This document shows positions 1 through 7,760 of a stretch of DNA of 19,353 nucleotides, piece after piece (position 1 is the first letter of the stretch; the number at the start of each line of letters is the position of its first letter). The notes under the pieces are model-generated. The model saw only the letters and a list, made by a program, of their open reading frames with translations, had not been told where the DNA came from and did no database searches. Source of the DNA: Gemmataceae bacterium (GTDB lineage: Bacteria; Planctomycetota; Planctomycetia; Gemmatales; Gemmataceae); NCBI GenBank assembly GCA_020847555.1, contig JADLBT010000085.1:1-19353 (forward strand), written 5' to 3'. A program made the translations under genes and the position numbers.

Positions 1-495
1 CTGGCGAGCAAGAACGCGATCCTCATTGTTGAATTTGCCAAGCACAAGCGCGAGGAGGGTGGGCTGTCGCGAACAGACGCGACGCTGGCCGCGTGCCAGC
101 TGCGCCTGCGGCCGATCCTGATGACGTCGTTCGCGTTCATCCTCGGGGCCGTGCCGCTGCTGCTCGCGACCGGGGCCGGGGCCGAGATGCGCAAGCGACT
201 GGGGACGGCAGTGTTCAGCGGGATGCTGGGGGTGACGCTGTTCGGCATCTTCCTGACGCCGGTCTTCTTCTATGTGATCGAGTGGTTCAGCGACGCGCGC
301 GGGTTCTCGTCGGGGCGGGCCGGGCGGTTCGGGCGCGGCGTTGCGACCCTGGGGGTGCCGTGGCTGCTCGGGCGCCTGCGGCGGCCCACGGTCGTGCCCG
401 TCGCGTCGGCGAACGGCCACGCCGCCAGGCCGACCAACGGCCAGGCGCGGCAGGACGGAGACGAGCCCGCGCCGACCGCCGCGCGCGGCCCCTGA
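1..495 (+). CDS. RND (HAE1-type) efflux permease, 3' fragment cut by window edge
   Basis: This is the C-terminal 164 residues of a resistance-nodulation-division inner-membrane pump, read in frame from base 1 to a TGA at 493-495. The fragment opens inside a proton-relay membrane helix (LASKNAILIVEFAK). The Lys at codon 4 corresponds to the conserved Lys of the AcrB TM10 region. It continues with the family-typical MTSFAFILG and GTAVFSGMLGV segments and ends its last membrane helix at FLTPVFFYVIEWF. About 60 residues of Gly/Arg/Pro-rich, probably cytosolic tail follow, which the downstream paralogue lacks. The DNA is close to 3619-3910, so the two pumps are tandem paralogues. The substrate is unknown. 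The periplasmic adaptor and outer-membrane channel are not in the window and may lie upstream. Confidence 0.93.
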   Translation: MASKNAILIVEFAKHKREEGGLSRTDATLAACQLRLRPILMTSFAFILGAVPLLLATGAGAEMRKRLGTAVFSGMLGVTLFGIFLTPVFFYVIEWFSDARGFSSGRAGRFGRGVATLGVPWLLGRLRRPTVVPVASANGHAARPTNGQARQDGDEPAPTAARGP

Positions 496-505
496 GTATG
501 TTTGC

Positions 506-576
506 AAGCCCACGGGCTGCGTCCCGTGGGCCAGGCGCCGAAGACTTTTCCCCACAGGACGCAGCCTGTGGGCTTT
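506..576. repeat. Family A palindromic repeat, full double-hairpin copy (REP/BIME-like)
   Basis: Two hairpins lie back to back between the two RND genes. Arm 1 pairs GCCCACGGG (508-516) with CCCGTGGGC (523-531) around the loop CTGCGT. Arm 2 pairs CCCACAGG (551-558) with CCTGTGGG (565-572) around the loop ACGCAG. The two loops are reverse complements, so the whole element is also one larger imperfect palindrome. Arm 2 differs from arm 1 by one base pair changed on both sides, so pairing is kept. Related copies occur at 3936-3961 and 18643-18697. There is no T-tract after it, so a simple intrinsic terminator is unlikely. Confidence 0.85.
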
Positions 577-605
577 GGGGACGCTGCTACCCCTGCAACT
601 GGATC

Positions 606-3600
606 ATGTTCTCACGGTTCTTCATCAACCGACCGATCTTCGCGTCGGTGCTGTCCATCGTCATCGTGCTCGGCGGGAGCATCGCCCTGTTCACGCTCCC
701 CGTCGCGCAGTACCCGGACATCACTCCGCCGACGGTCGAGGTGTCGGCCTCGTACCCCGGGGCCAACGCCCGGATCGTCGCTGACACGATCGCCGCCCCG
801 GTCGAGCAGCAGGTGAACGGCGTCGAGGGCATGATGTACATGTCCTCGCAATGCACCAACGACGGCAACTACACCCTGACGGTCACGTTCGAGAACGGGA
901 CCGACCTGAACATCGCCCAGGTGTTGGTGCAGAACCGTGTCTCCCTCGCCGAGCCGGTGCTGCCCGACCTGGTCAAGCGGCGCGGCATCTCCGTCAAGAA
1001 GAAGTCGCCGAACGTGCTGCTCATCGTCAACCTGTTCTCGAAGGACGAGAGTCGCACCAACCTCGAGCTGAGCAACTACGCCACCATCCAGATCCGGGAC
1101 GAGCTGTCGCGCCTCCCAGGTGTCGGCGACATCACGTACCTCGGGCAGCGCGATTACAGCATGCGGCTGTGGCTCGACCCGCAGAAGCTGGCGTCTTACG
1201 GTCTGATCCCGCAGGACATCATCAAGGCTGTCGAGGGCCAGAACGTCCAGGTCGCAGCCGGCCAGATCGGCCAGCCGCCGACGCCGCGCGGCCAGGTATC
1301 GCAGTACATCATCACCACCCTCGGCCGGCTGCAGAACACCGATCAGTTCGCCAACATCGTCGTCAAGAGCACCGGGACGTCCCTCCTCTACCTGAAGGAT
1401 GTCGCCAACATCGAACTCGGCGCCCAGTCCTACGACCAGGCATGTACCCTCGACGGCAAGCCGTCGGTGGCGCTGTCCGTCTACCAGTTGCCCGGATCGA
1501 ATGCCCTCGACGTCGCCCGGCGCGTGCGGGAGCGGATGGACCAGCTGAAGGCCCACTTCCCGCCCGGCATCGACCACGCCATCGTCTACGACACCACGCC
1601 GTTCATCAACGAGTCGATCCACGAGGTGTTCGAGACGCTGTTCGACGCGGTCGTGCTGGTCGCCCTCGTGGTGCTGGTGTTCCTGCAGAACTGGCGCTCG
1701 TCCCTGATTCCGCTCATCGCCGTGCCCGTTGCCGTCATCGGCACGTTCGCCGTCATGGCGGCGATGGGGTTCAGCCTGAACAACCTGACGCTGTTCGGCC
1801 TGGTCCTGGCCATCGGCATCGTCGTCGATGACGCCATTGTCGTCGTCGAGGCGGTCGAGCACCACATCGAACACGGCCTGTCGCCGCGCGAGGCGAGCTT
1901 TCGGGCGATGGAGCAGGTGTCCGGGCCGGTGGTCGCCATCGGCCTGGTGCTCGCCGCGGTGTTCGTGCCGTGCGCGTTCATCAGCGGCATCACCGGCCAG
2001 TTCTTCCGCCAGTTCGCGTTGACGATCGCCGTCTCGACCGTTATCTCGGCGTTCAACTCGCTGACCCTCAGCCCGGCCCTCGCCGCCCTCCTGCTGCGGC
2101 CGCGCGCAAAGGGGACGTTCGAGCCGCTGCCGTGGTTCGCCTTCTTGCCGATGGGAGCGTGGCTGGGGTACAAGTTCGGCGGCGCCCTGGCGGCGCCCGC
2201 GCTCGCTGCCCTGGACCTGAACGTCCCGGAAGAAACGCTCGCTCCCCTGCGCCAGTGGGGGCCGGCCGTCGTTGGCGGACTGCTCGCGGTCGCGGTCGGG
2301 GTGTTCCTGGGCCGGCCGCTCAACGCCCTCTTGCGCGGGTCGTTCCGCCTGTTCAACCGCGGGTTCGACGCCTCGACCGCCGCCTACACCCGAACTGTCT
2401 CGGGACTGCTGCGCATCAGCGCGGTGGTGGTGGTGCTCTACGGTGGGCTGCTCGCGCTGACGTGGTGGGGGTTCACGAATACCCCGACCGGGTTCATCCC
2501 GGCCCAGGACAAGGGCTACCTCCTTGTCAACGTCCAGCTCCCCGACGCCGCCTCCGTCACGCGCACGCGCGACGTGATGCAGCGCATCGAGGCCATCGCC
2601 CTGCGCACCCCGGGCGTCCGCCACACCGTCGCCATCTCCGGTCAGTCGATCCTCCTGAACGCCAATGCGTCCAACTTCGGCGCCCTGTACCTCATGCTTG
2701 ACGACTTCGAGCGCCGGACCGAGCCGGAGCTGTCCAGCGGAGCGATCGCCGCTCGCCTGCAGGAGCAGTTCCACAAGGAGGTGCCGCGGGCGATCGTCAA
2801 CCTGTTCGGGGCGCCGCCGGTGGAGGGTCTGGGGACGGCCGGCGGATTCAAGCTCGTCATCCTCGACACCAACGACAACGGCCTGGCGGCGCTGCAGCGG
2901 ACCGCCGACGAGGTTGTCGTCACCGCGGCCGAGGATCCGCACCTGCGCGGGCTGTTCAGCAGCTTCCGGGCCGACACCCCCTGGCTGGAGTTGCTCATCG
3001 ACCGGACCCAGGCGAAGGACCGCGGGGTGTCGATCGACGACGTGCGGACGACGCTGGAATCGACCCTCGGGCCGTACTACATCAACGACTTCAACCGCTT
3101 CGGGCGCACCTGGCAAGTGACGGTGCAGGCGCTCGATGCGTTCCGCCAGGCGCCGGAGGACATCAAGCAGTTGCAGGTGCGGAACAGCCGCAACGAGATG
3201 GTGCCGCTGGCGGACTTCGCGTCGGTGCGGTACACGAGCGGACCGGCGATGGTGATGCGCTACAACATGTACCACGCGGCCGCCGTCCACGCCGACGCCG
3301 GTCCGTGGACGAGTTCCGGCCAGGCGATCGAGCGGCTGGAGGTGGCCGCCGCCGACCACCTCCCGCAAACGATGCGAGCCGAGTGGACCGAGCTGGCCCT
3401 GCTCCAGCTCCAGACCGGCAACACCGCCCTGTGGGCGTTCGTGCTGGCGGTCGTGCTGGTGTTCCTGGTGCTGGCGGCCCAGTACGAAAGCTGGGCGCTG
3501 CCGCTGGCCGTCATCCTCGTCGTGCCGATGTGCCTGCTGTGCGCCATCGCCGGCGTCGTGCTCGGGCGGATGGACGTGAACATCTTCACCCAGGTCGGGT

Positions 3601-3932
3601 TCCTGGTCCTGGTCGGGCTGGCTTGCAAGAACGCGATCCTCATTGTCGAATTTGCCAAGGCGCAGCGCGAGGAAGGGGTGCCGCGTGGCGAGGCGACGCT
3701 GGCGGCGTGTCGGCTGCGGTTGCGGCCGATCCTGATGACGTCGTTCGCGTTCATCCTCGGCGTGGTGCCGCTGATGGTGTCGGCGGGGGCGGGCGCGGAG
3801 ATGCGGCGGACGCTGGGAGTGGCGGTGTTCGCCGGCATGCTCGGCGTGACGGTGTTCGGCATCTTCCTGACGCCGGTCTTCTTCTACGCCATCCAGTGGT
3901 TCAAGGATCGGCGTGCCGGGGAGAGAGCCTGA
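606..3932 (+). CDS. RND (HAE1-type) multidrug/solvent efflux permease
   Basis: This is a complete 1108-residue proton-driven inner-membrane pump subunit of a tripartite efflux system. The start at MFSRFFINRPIFASVLS matches the usual HAE1 N-terminus (short cytosolic helix, then TM1). The open frame extends further upstream, but that stretch reads through the previous gene and the repeat and is not credible protein. The proton-relay residues are present: Asp408-Asp409 in IVVDDAIVVVE and Lys1008 in LACKNAILIVEF. Porter-domain hallmarks such as QYPDITPPTVEVSASYPGA follow TM1. A feature that looks unusual is an insertion of roughly 65 residues (about 497-580) between LLLRP and FNRGFD, carrying two hydrophobic stretches. 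In AcrB this stretch is about 20 residues. No strong Shine-Dalgarno is visible. It lies 110 bases downstream of a paralogous pump gene. The export substrate cannot be told from sequence. Confidence 0.95.
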   Translation: MFSRFFINRPIFASVLSIVIVLGGSIALFTLPVAQYPDITPPTVEVSASYPGANARIVADTIAAPVEQQVNGVEGMMYMSSQCTNDGNYTLTVTFENGTDLNIAQVLVQNRVSLAEPVLPDLVKRRGISVKKKSPNVLLIVNLFSKDESRTNLELSNYATIQIRDELSRLPGVGDITYLGQRDYSMRLWLDPQKLASYGLIPQDIIKAVEGQNVQVAAGQIGQPPTPRGQVSQYIITTLGRLQNTDQFANIVVKSTGTSLLYLKDVANIELGAQSYDQACTLDGKPSVALSVYQLPGSNALDVARRVRERMDQLKAHFPPGIDHAIVYDTTPFINESIHEVFETLFDAVVLVALVVLVFLQNWRSSLIPLIAVPVAVIGTFAVMAAMGFSLNNLTLFGLVLAIGIVVDDAIVVVEAVEHHIEHGLSPREASFRAMEQVSGPVVAIGLVLAAVFVPCAFISGITGQFFRQFALTIAVSTVISAFNSLTLSPALAALLLRPRAKGTFEPLPWFAFLPMGAWLGYKFGGALAAPALAALDLNVPEETLAPLRQWGPAVVGGLLAVAVGVFLGRPLNALLRGSFRLFNRGFDASTAAYTRTVSGLLRISAVVVVLYGGLLALTWWGFTNTPTGFIPAQDKGYLLVNVQLPDAASVTRTRDVMQRIEAIALRTPGVRHTVAISGQSILLNANASNFGALYLMLDDFERRTEPELSSGAIAARLQEQFHKEVPRAIVNLFGAPPVEGLGTAGGFKLVILDTNDNGLAALQRTADEVVVTAAEDPHLRGLFSSFRADTPWLELLIDRTQAKDRGVSIDDVRTTLESTLGPYYINDFNRFGRTWQVTVQALDAFRQAPEDIKQLQVRNSRNEMVPLADFASVRYTSGPAMVMRYNMYHAAAVHADAGPWTSSGQAIERLEVAAADHLPQTMRAEWTELALLQLQTGNTALWAFVLAVVLVFLVLAAQYESWALPLAVILVVPMCLLCAIAGVVLGRMDVNIFTQVGFLVLVGLACKNAILIVEFAKAQREEGVPRGEATLAACRLRLRPILMTSFAFILGVVPLMVSAGAGAEMRRTLGVAVFAGMLGVTVFGIFLTPVFFYAIQWFKDRRAGERA

Positions 3933-3935
3933 ATG

Positions 3936-3961
3936 AAGCCCACGGGTTGCGACCCGTGGGG
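3936..3961. repeat. Family A palindromic repeat, single-hairpin copy
   Basis: AGCCCACGGG, the loop TTGCGA and CCCGTGGGG form an 8-bp perfect stem (3939-3946 with 3953-3960), starting 4 bases after the RND stop codon. It matches the first arm of the 506-576 element, with loop TTGCGA instead of CTGCGT. The second arm is absent. It lies in the convergent gap with the glycosyltransferase, just before a family B copy. Confidence 0.8.
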
Positions 3962-3982
3962 AGTGCGGGTTGCGCAGCTCCC

Positions 3983-4022
3983 CTGACCAGCCCGGAGCGC
4001 CAGCGACAGGCTAGTTGGTCAG
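3983..4022. repeat. Family B stop-associated palindrome, copy 1
   Basis: The core AGCCCGGAGCGCCAGC is followed by GACAGGCT (3989-4012). It is enclosed by outer inverted arms CTGACCA (3983-3989) and TGGTCAG (4016-4022). The TAG stop of the minus-strand glycosyltransferase (4011-4013) lies inside the element, so the repeat supplies its last codons. The same core recurs at 10607 and 16527. Confidence 0.75.
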
Positions 4023-5786
4023 AGCCTCCCGGTACAGCCGCAGGTTCGCCTCGTACAGTGTTTCCGAGGCGAACCGGCCCGCGATGAAAGCCCGGCCGGC
4101 GGCCGCCATGCGCGCCCGCCGTTCCGGGTCGGCCAGCAAACCGGCGACCGCGGCGACGATGCCGTCCAGGTCGTCGCGGCCGACGAGCAGCCCCGTTTCC
4201 CCGGGGCTCATCGCCTCGCGCGACCCGCCAGCGTCAGTCGCCACCGGGACGCAGCCGACGTACTGCGCCTCCAGCAGCACGTTCGGCGTCCCCTCCCACA
4301 CCGAGGTCAGCAGCAGCACGTCACTACCAGCGAGGAGGTGCGGCACGTCGCGCCGCTGCCCAAGGAGCGTCACCACCTCGCCGAGACCGGCCCCCTCGAT
4401 CCGCTGCCTGACCTGGTCCTCCAGTCCCCCCACGCCCGCCATCACTACCCGCAGTCGCGGGATGATCCGGCGCAATCGGTCGATGCACTCCAGGAAGTAG
4501 AGCGGCCGTTTCTCCGGTTGCAGCCGGAAGATGCCAGCGATGACGGGCGTGTCGGCGGCGATGCCCAGCTCCGCCCGCCAGCGCAGCGCCTCCTCGCGGC
4601 CTGGCACCGGCGGCGGCTCGAAGGCGTTACAGACGACCGGGATCGACCCGGCCGGCACGCCCAGCCACCGCTCGTAGTCGCGGGCGCCGGCCGCGGAGTT
4701 GGCGCACAGGCGAATGCCGCGGCGACCGATCGTCGCCTCGTATCCCGGCAGCATCCACGGCCGGAACAGGCCGGGAAAGTGGGCCGGGTTGCCGTTGCGG
4801 AACGACAGAACCACAGCCGGCGTCCCCGCCAGGGCGGCCGCGAGCGCCCCGACGACGTTGCAGTCATCGACGTAGCAGTGCAGCACGTCCACCGGGTCCG
4901 TGAGCAACTCGCCGACCAGATCGACGACGAGCGCCGCCAGTTCGGGCGGCAGCAGGCGGAAGCAGTCGGGGCGCAGGCTGCGTCGCTGGCACGCCTCGGG
5001 AAAGGCGTCGTGCCACCGCTCGCCGATGCACCGGGCCGGGACGCCGTGCGGGGCGAGGAGGTAGCGGTAGTGATTGTCGGCCCCGACCAGGGCCAGGTGG
5101 ACGAGGACGCGCACGTCGTGCCCGCGGTGGTGCTGCTGGACGGCCGCGTTACACGCCTGCCGCTCGGCCCCGCCGGAGTTGAGGGACGTGACGAAGTGGG
5201 CGATCCGCAACGGCCGGTCGTCGGGCGGGCGAGCGCCGTCCCGTGGCAGGGCGTGGGCGAGCACCGCCCGGCACCGCTCCGCCGTCATCCCGCCGCCGGG
5301 GCCGAGGCCGATCGTCTCCAGCGCCTTGCCTCCCAGGGCCGCCATCTTCCGCCAGCAGGCGAGGAGCAGCGGCGAGGTGGCGTATAGCCGGCCGTGGCGC
5401 AGCAGCAGAATCCGGCGCACCCCGAGGCTGCGCAGGTGCAGCAGGGTCTGGCCGCGCACGTCGCGCGGCGGCAGGAGGAAAGCGACCGTGTCGATCCCAT
5501 CGTGCAGGGCGTCATCGACCGCCGCGTCCCAGCGGATCGGGTTGGTGGCAGTCCGGAAGCAGTGATACCGCACGCCGGGGACCGGGCACGCTGGCGGGGC
5601 CGGCAGCGCCATCACTCGCGGCACGGTCCCGAGATGGCGCAGCAGGCTGGCCGGCGTCGGCTCGAAGTCGGCGACGAGGAGGGTGCGCGCCGGATCGACC
5701 CGGACCGGCGGCGCGGCCGCGGTCGGCCCGGCACCAGCGTCCGCGTCGGTCAGGGCGCCGGACAGCCATGCGGTGAACGCTCCCAT
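4011..5786 (-). CDS. GT4-like glycosyltransferase with extra N-terminal domain
   Basis: This 591-residue GT-B fold enzyme is likely to transfer a sugar from a nucleotide-sugar donor onto a growing glycan or lipid-linked acceptor at the cytosolic membrane face. The N-terminal acceptor half of the catalytic unit starts near residue 193, with the glycine-rich loop SLNSGGAERQ (201-210). The donor half carries RLQPEKRP (421-428) and the EX7E motif (E498 in VWEG, E506 in LLEA), then DAGGSREA. Residues about 30-160 form an additional Rossmann-like-looking region (RTLLVADFEP; RRILLLRHGR) that ordinary GT4 enzymes of about 380 residues lack, and I do not recognise it. The ATG at 5786 has GGGAG five bases upstream. 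It is the third gene of a minus-strand operon, 39 bases after the asparagine synthase. The acceptor is unknown. Confidence 0.88.
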   Translation of the reverse strand: MGAFTAWLSGALTDADAGAGPTAAAPPVRVDPARTLLVADFEPTPASLLRHLGTVPRVMALPAPPACPVPGVRYHCFRTATNPIRWDAAVDDALHDGIDTVAFLLPPRDVRGQTLLHLRSLGVRRILLLRHGRLYATSPLLLACWRKMAALGGKALETIGLGPGGGMTAERCRAVLAHALPRDGARPPDDRPLRIAHFVTSLNSGGAERQACNAAVQQHHRGHDVRVLVHLALVGADNHYRYLLAPHGVPARCIGERWHDAFPEACQRRSLRPDCFRLLPPELAALVVDLVGELLTDPVDVLHCYVDDCNVVGALAAALAGTPAVVLSFRNGNPAHFPGLFRPWMLPGYEATIGRRGIRLCANSAAGARDYERWLGVPAGSIPVVCNAFEPPPVPGREEALRWRAELGIAADTPVIAGIFRLQPEKRPLYFLECIDRLRRIIPRLRVVMAGVGGLEDQVRQRIEGAGLGEVVTLLGQRRDVPHLLAGSDVLLLTSVWEGTPNVLLEAQYVGCVPVATDAGGSREAMSPGETGLLVGRDDLDGIVAAVAGLLADPERRARMAAAGRAFIAGRFASETLYEANLRLYREALTN

Positions 5787-5825
5787 CAGGGACTCCCAAC
5801 AGAGCAGGGCGAGCCCGGACGGTAC

Positions 5826-7691
5826 TCACGCCGCAACCGGCAGCACGCCGCGCCCGGCTTTCCGCAACCACTGCTCCAGGACGAGTAGCTCCCAGATCTG
5901 ATACACGTTGAACCGGCCCGGGTCGCGCTGCTGGGCGAGGTGGTGGCGCAGCTTCTGCCCGTCGAGGTAGCTCCGGACCCGCCCCCCGGCGCCGAGCACC
6001 AGATCCTCGGCCAGGTCCAGCAGTCGCTCGTGCGACCAGCACTGGTCCGGCAGCCCGAACCCCTGCTTCGGCCGGTTGACGATCGCTTCCGGCAGGTAGC
6101 GCAGCGCGAGCCGCTTCATCGTCTTCTTCGCCGTCCGGCCGTCGTTGCACGCCCACGCCGGCAGCCCCGCCGCCCACCGGGCGAGGCGGGCGTCGAGCAG
6201 CGGGCTGCGCACCTCCAGCGCGAAGCGCATCGACATGCGGTCCACCTTGGCCAGGACCGCCCCCGGGAGGTAGCTGTTCGCGTCCAGCGTCCGCAGCCGG
6301 TGCAGCACCGGCCCGCGCCCGTCGGCCGTCGCACGCATGTCCGCCAGCAGCCGTTCGGCCCCTGGCTCCAGACGCTCGACCAGGCCGCGCAGCGTGTCCG
6401 CCGTCATCGGCAGCAGGCGGTCCCCGACGTAGGCCCGGCTCGCGCGCCACCGGCAGCCGTTACGCTTCAGCCAGCCCAGCCGGGCGCGCAGGCTCGTCGC
6501 CTCGCGGACCGTGTCGGTGTACCGGCCGTACCCGCCGAACATCTCGTCGCCGCCATCGCCCGACAGCGCCACCGTCACGTGCCGGCGGGCAAACTGCGAC
6601 AGCAGATACACCGGCAGGCACGACGAGTCGCCGTTGGGCTCGTCGAGGGCCGCGACGATGGTTGGCAGCAGGTCCACCGCCGACGGTTCGACGAGCAGTT
6701 CGTGGTGGTCGCACCCGAGATGGGCGGCGATCTGCGCGGCCGCGTGGTGCTCGCTACCCGGGGCGTTCGCGAACCCGATCGAGAACGTTTTCGGCCGGAC
6801 GCCCAGCTCCCTGGCCATGACCGCCACGACCAGAGACGAGTCATTTCCGCCGGACAGGAACGCGCCGACCGGGACGTCGGCGACGAGTCGGTCGCGGACC
6901 GCGTCCACGAGCAGCGTGCGGAACCTCTCCGCCAGCCCCTCCTCGGTATGCCAGTCGCCAACCGGCCAGCGCCACGGCTCGGCCGCCTCGAATCGGAAGA
7001 AACGCCGCACCTTCTCGCGCCGGATGCACCCGCCGTCGAAGACGATCCGCAGCAGCGTGCCCGGTTCGAGTTTGCGCACCCGGCGGTAGATCGATCGCGG
7101 GGCGTGGACGTACTGGAGCAGCAGGTACTCGTGGATGGCGGCCGGGTCGATCCCGCCGAGCAGGTCGTCCGGCAGACACTCCAGCGCCCGCAGCTCGGAC
7201 GCGAACGCGAGGAACGCTCCGTCGCGGACGTAGTACAGCGGTTTCTTGCCGAAGTGGTCGCGGGCCAGCACCAGCTCGCGCTGGGCCGTGCGCCACGCCG
7301 CGAACGCGAACATGCCGCTGAGCCGATCGACAGCCGCCTTCGGGTCGCCCTCGAACAGGTGGCACAACACCTCGGTGTCGGTGCGCGACGCGAAGCGGTG
7401 GCCGGCCGCCTCCAGCTCCTCTCGCAGGGGCTGGAAGTTGTAGATCTCGCCGTTGAACGTGACGGCCACGCTACCGTCCTCGTTCAGCATCGGCTGCCGG
7501 CCCTCGGGGCGCAGGTCGATGACGGCCAGACGCCGCTGGCCGAGGCAGACGCGGCCGTCCGGGCTTGCCCACAGGTCGGCGTCGTCCGGCCCCCGGTGTG
7601 CCAGCGTGTCGCGTAACCGCTGCGTGAGTTCGCGGATCTCCCGGGACGAGTAGCGCCCCTCGTAATCAATCACGCCGACAATCCCACACAT
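5826..7691 (-). CDS. asnB: Asparagine synthase (glutamine-hydrolysing) / AsnB-type amidotransferase
   Basis: This 621-residue class-II amidotransferase makes asparagine from aspartate, glutamine and ATP, or amidates a sugar or peptide in a glycan pathway. Cys2 directly after the initiator Met (MCGIVGV) is the glutaminase nucleophile. FNGEIYN (79-85) and RTDTEV (103-108) belong to the glutamine pocket. The synthetase half begins near residue 200 and contains the pyrophosphate loop SGGNDSS (280-286). Its fourth residue is Asn, a position that varies in the family. ALSGDGGDEMFGGYGRY is also typical. Length is within the usual 600-650. The start is supported by GGAG six bases upstream. Its place between an export permease and a glycosyltransferase suggests glycan modification or synthesis rather than housekeeping asparagine supply, as is common for AsnB paralogues in polysaccharide loci. 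That role is inference. Confidence 0.93.
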   Translation of the reverse strand: MCGIVGVIDYEGRYSSREIRELTQRLRDTLAHRGPDDADLWASPDGRVCLGQRRLAVIDLRPEGRQPMLNEDGSVAVTFNGEIYNFQPLREELEAAGHRFASRTDTEVLCHLFEGDPKAAVDRLSGMFAFAAWRTAQRELVLARDHFGKKPLYYVRDGAFLAFASELRALECLPDDLLGGIDPAAIHEYLLLQYVHAPRSIYRRVRKLEPGTLLRIVFDGGCIRREKVRRFFRFEAAEPWRWPVGDWHTEEGLAERFRTLLVDAVRDRLVADVPVGAFLSGGNDSSLVVAVMARELGVRPKTFSIGFANAPGSEHHAAAQIAAHLGCDHHELLVEPSAVDLLPTIVAALDEPNGDSSCLPVYLLSQFARRHVTVALSGDGGDEMFGGYGRYTDTVREATSLRARLGWLKRNGCRWRASRAYVGDRLLPMTADTLRGLVERLEPGAERLLADMRATADGRGPVLHRLRTLDANSYLPGAVLAKVDRMSMRFALEVRSPLLDARLARWAAGLPAWACNDGRTAKKTMKRLALRYLPEAIVNRPKQGFGLPDQCWSHERLLDLAEDLVLGAGGRVRSYLDGQKLRHHLAQQRDPGRFNVYQIWELLVLEQWLRKAGRGVLPVAA

Positions 7692-7716
7692 CGCTTTCTC
7701 CGTCTTGCTTCTCTCT

Positions 7717-7741
7717 CCCCTCTCCCCTCGTGGGAGAGGGG
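7717..7741. repeat. Perfect 10-bp hairpin CCCCTCTCCC/GGGAGAGGGG inside the operon
   Basis: CCCCTCTCCC (7717-7726), a five-base loop, and GGGAGAGGGG (7732-7741) form a perfect GC-rich hairpin in the 69-base gap between the permease stop and the asnB start. It is followed by GCCGGGGGTGAGGG. I recall closely similar purine/pyrimidine hairpins as dispersed repeats in many high-GC bacteria, so it may be a mobile small repeat. No T-run follows on either strand, so strong termination is not expected, but an RNA hairpin here could affect expression of the downstream genes relative to the permease. Confidence 0.7.
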
Positions 7742-7760
7742 CCGGGGGTGAGGGGGCCGT

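Noticed and set aside
506..576. CRISPR repeat or intrinsic terminator
   Set aside because: Copies are dispersed, not arrayed with spacers, and no T-tract follows the hairpins.
93..605. Upstream extension of the second RND gene
   Set aside because: It reads out of frame through the first pump's tail and through a palindromic repeat. The standard HAE1 N-terminus begins at 606.
612..3368. 918-codon open frame antisense to the RND pump
   Set aside because: Its translation is low-complexity Arg/Gly/Asp-rich with no domain. It mirrors the third-position GC bias of the real pump gene.
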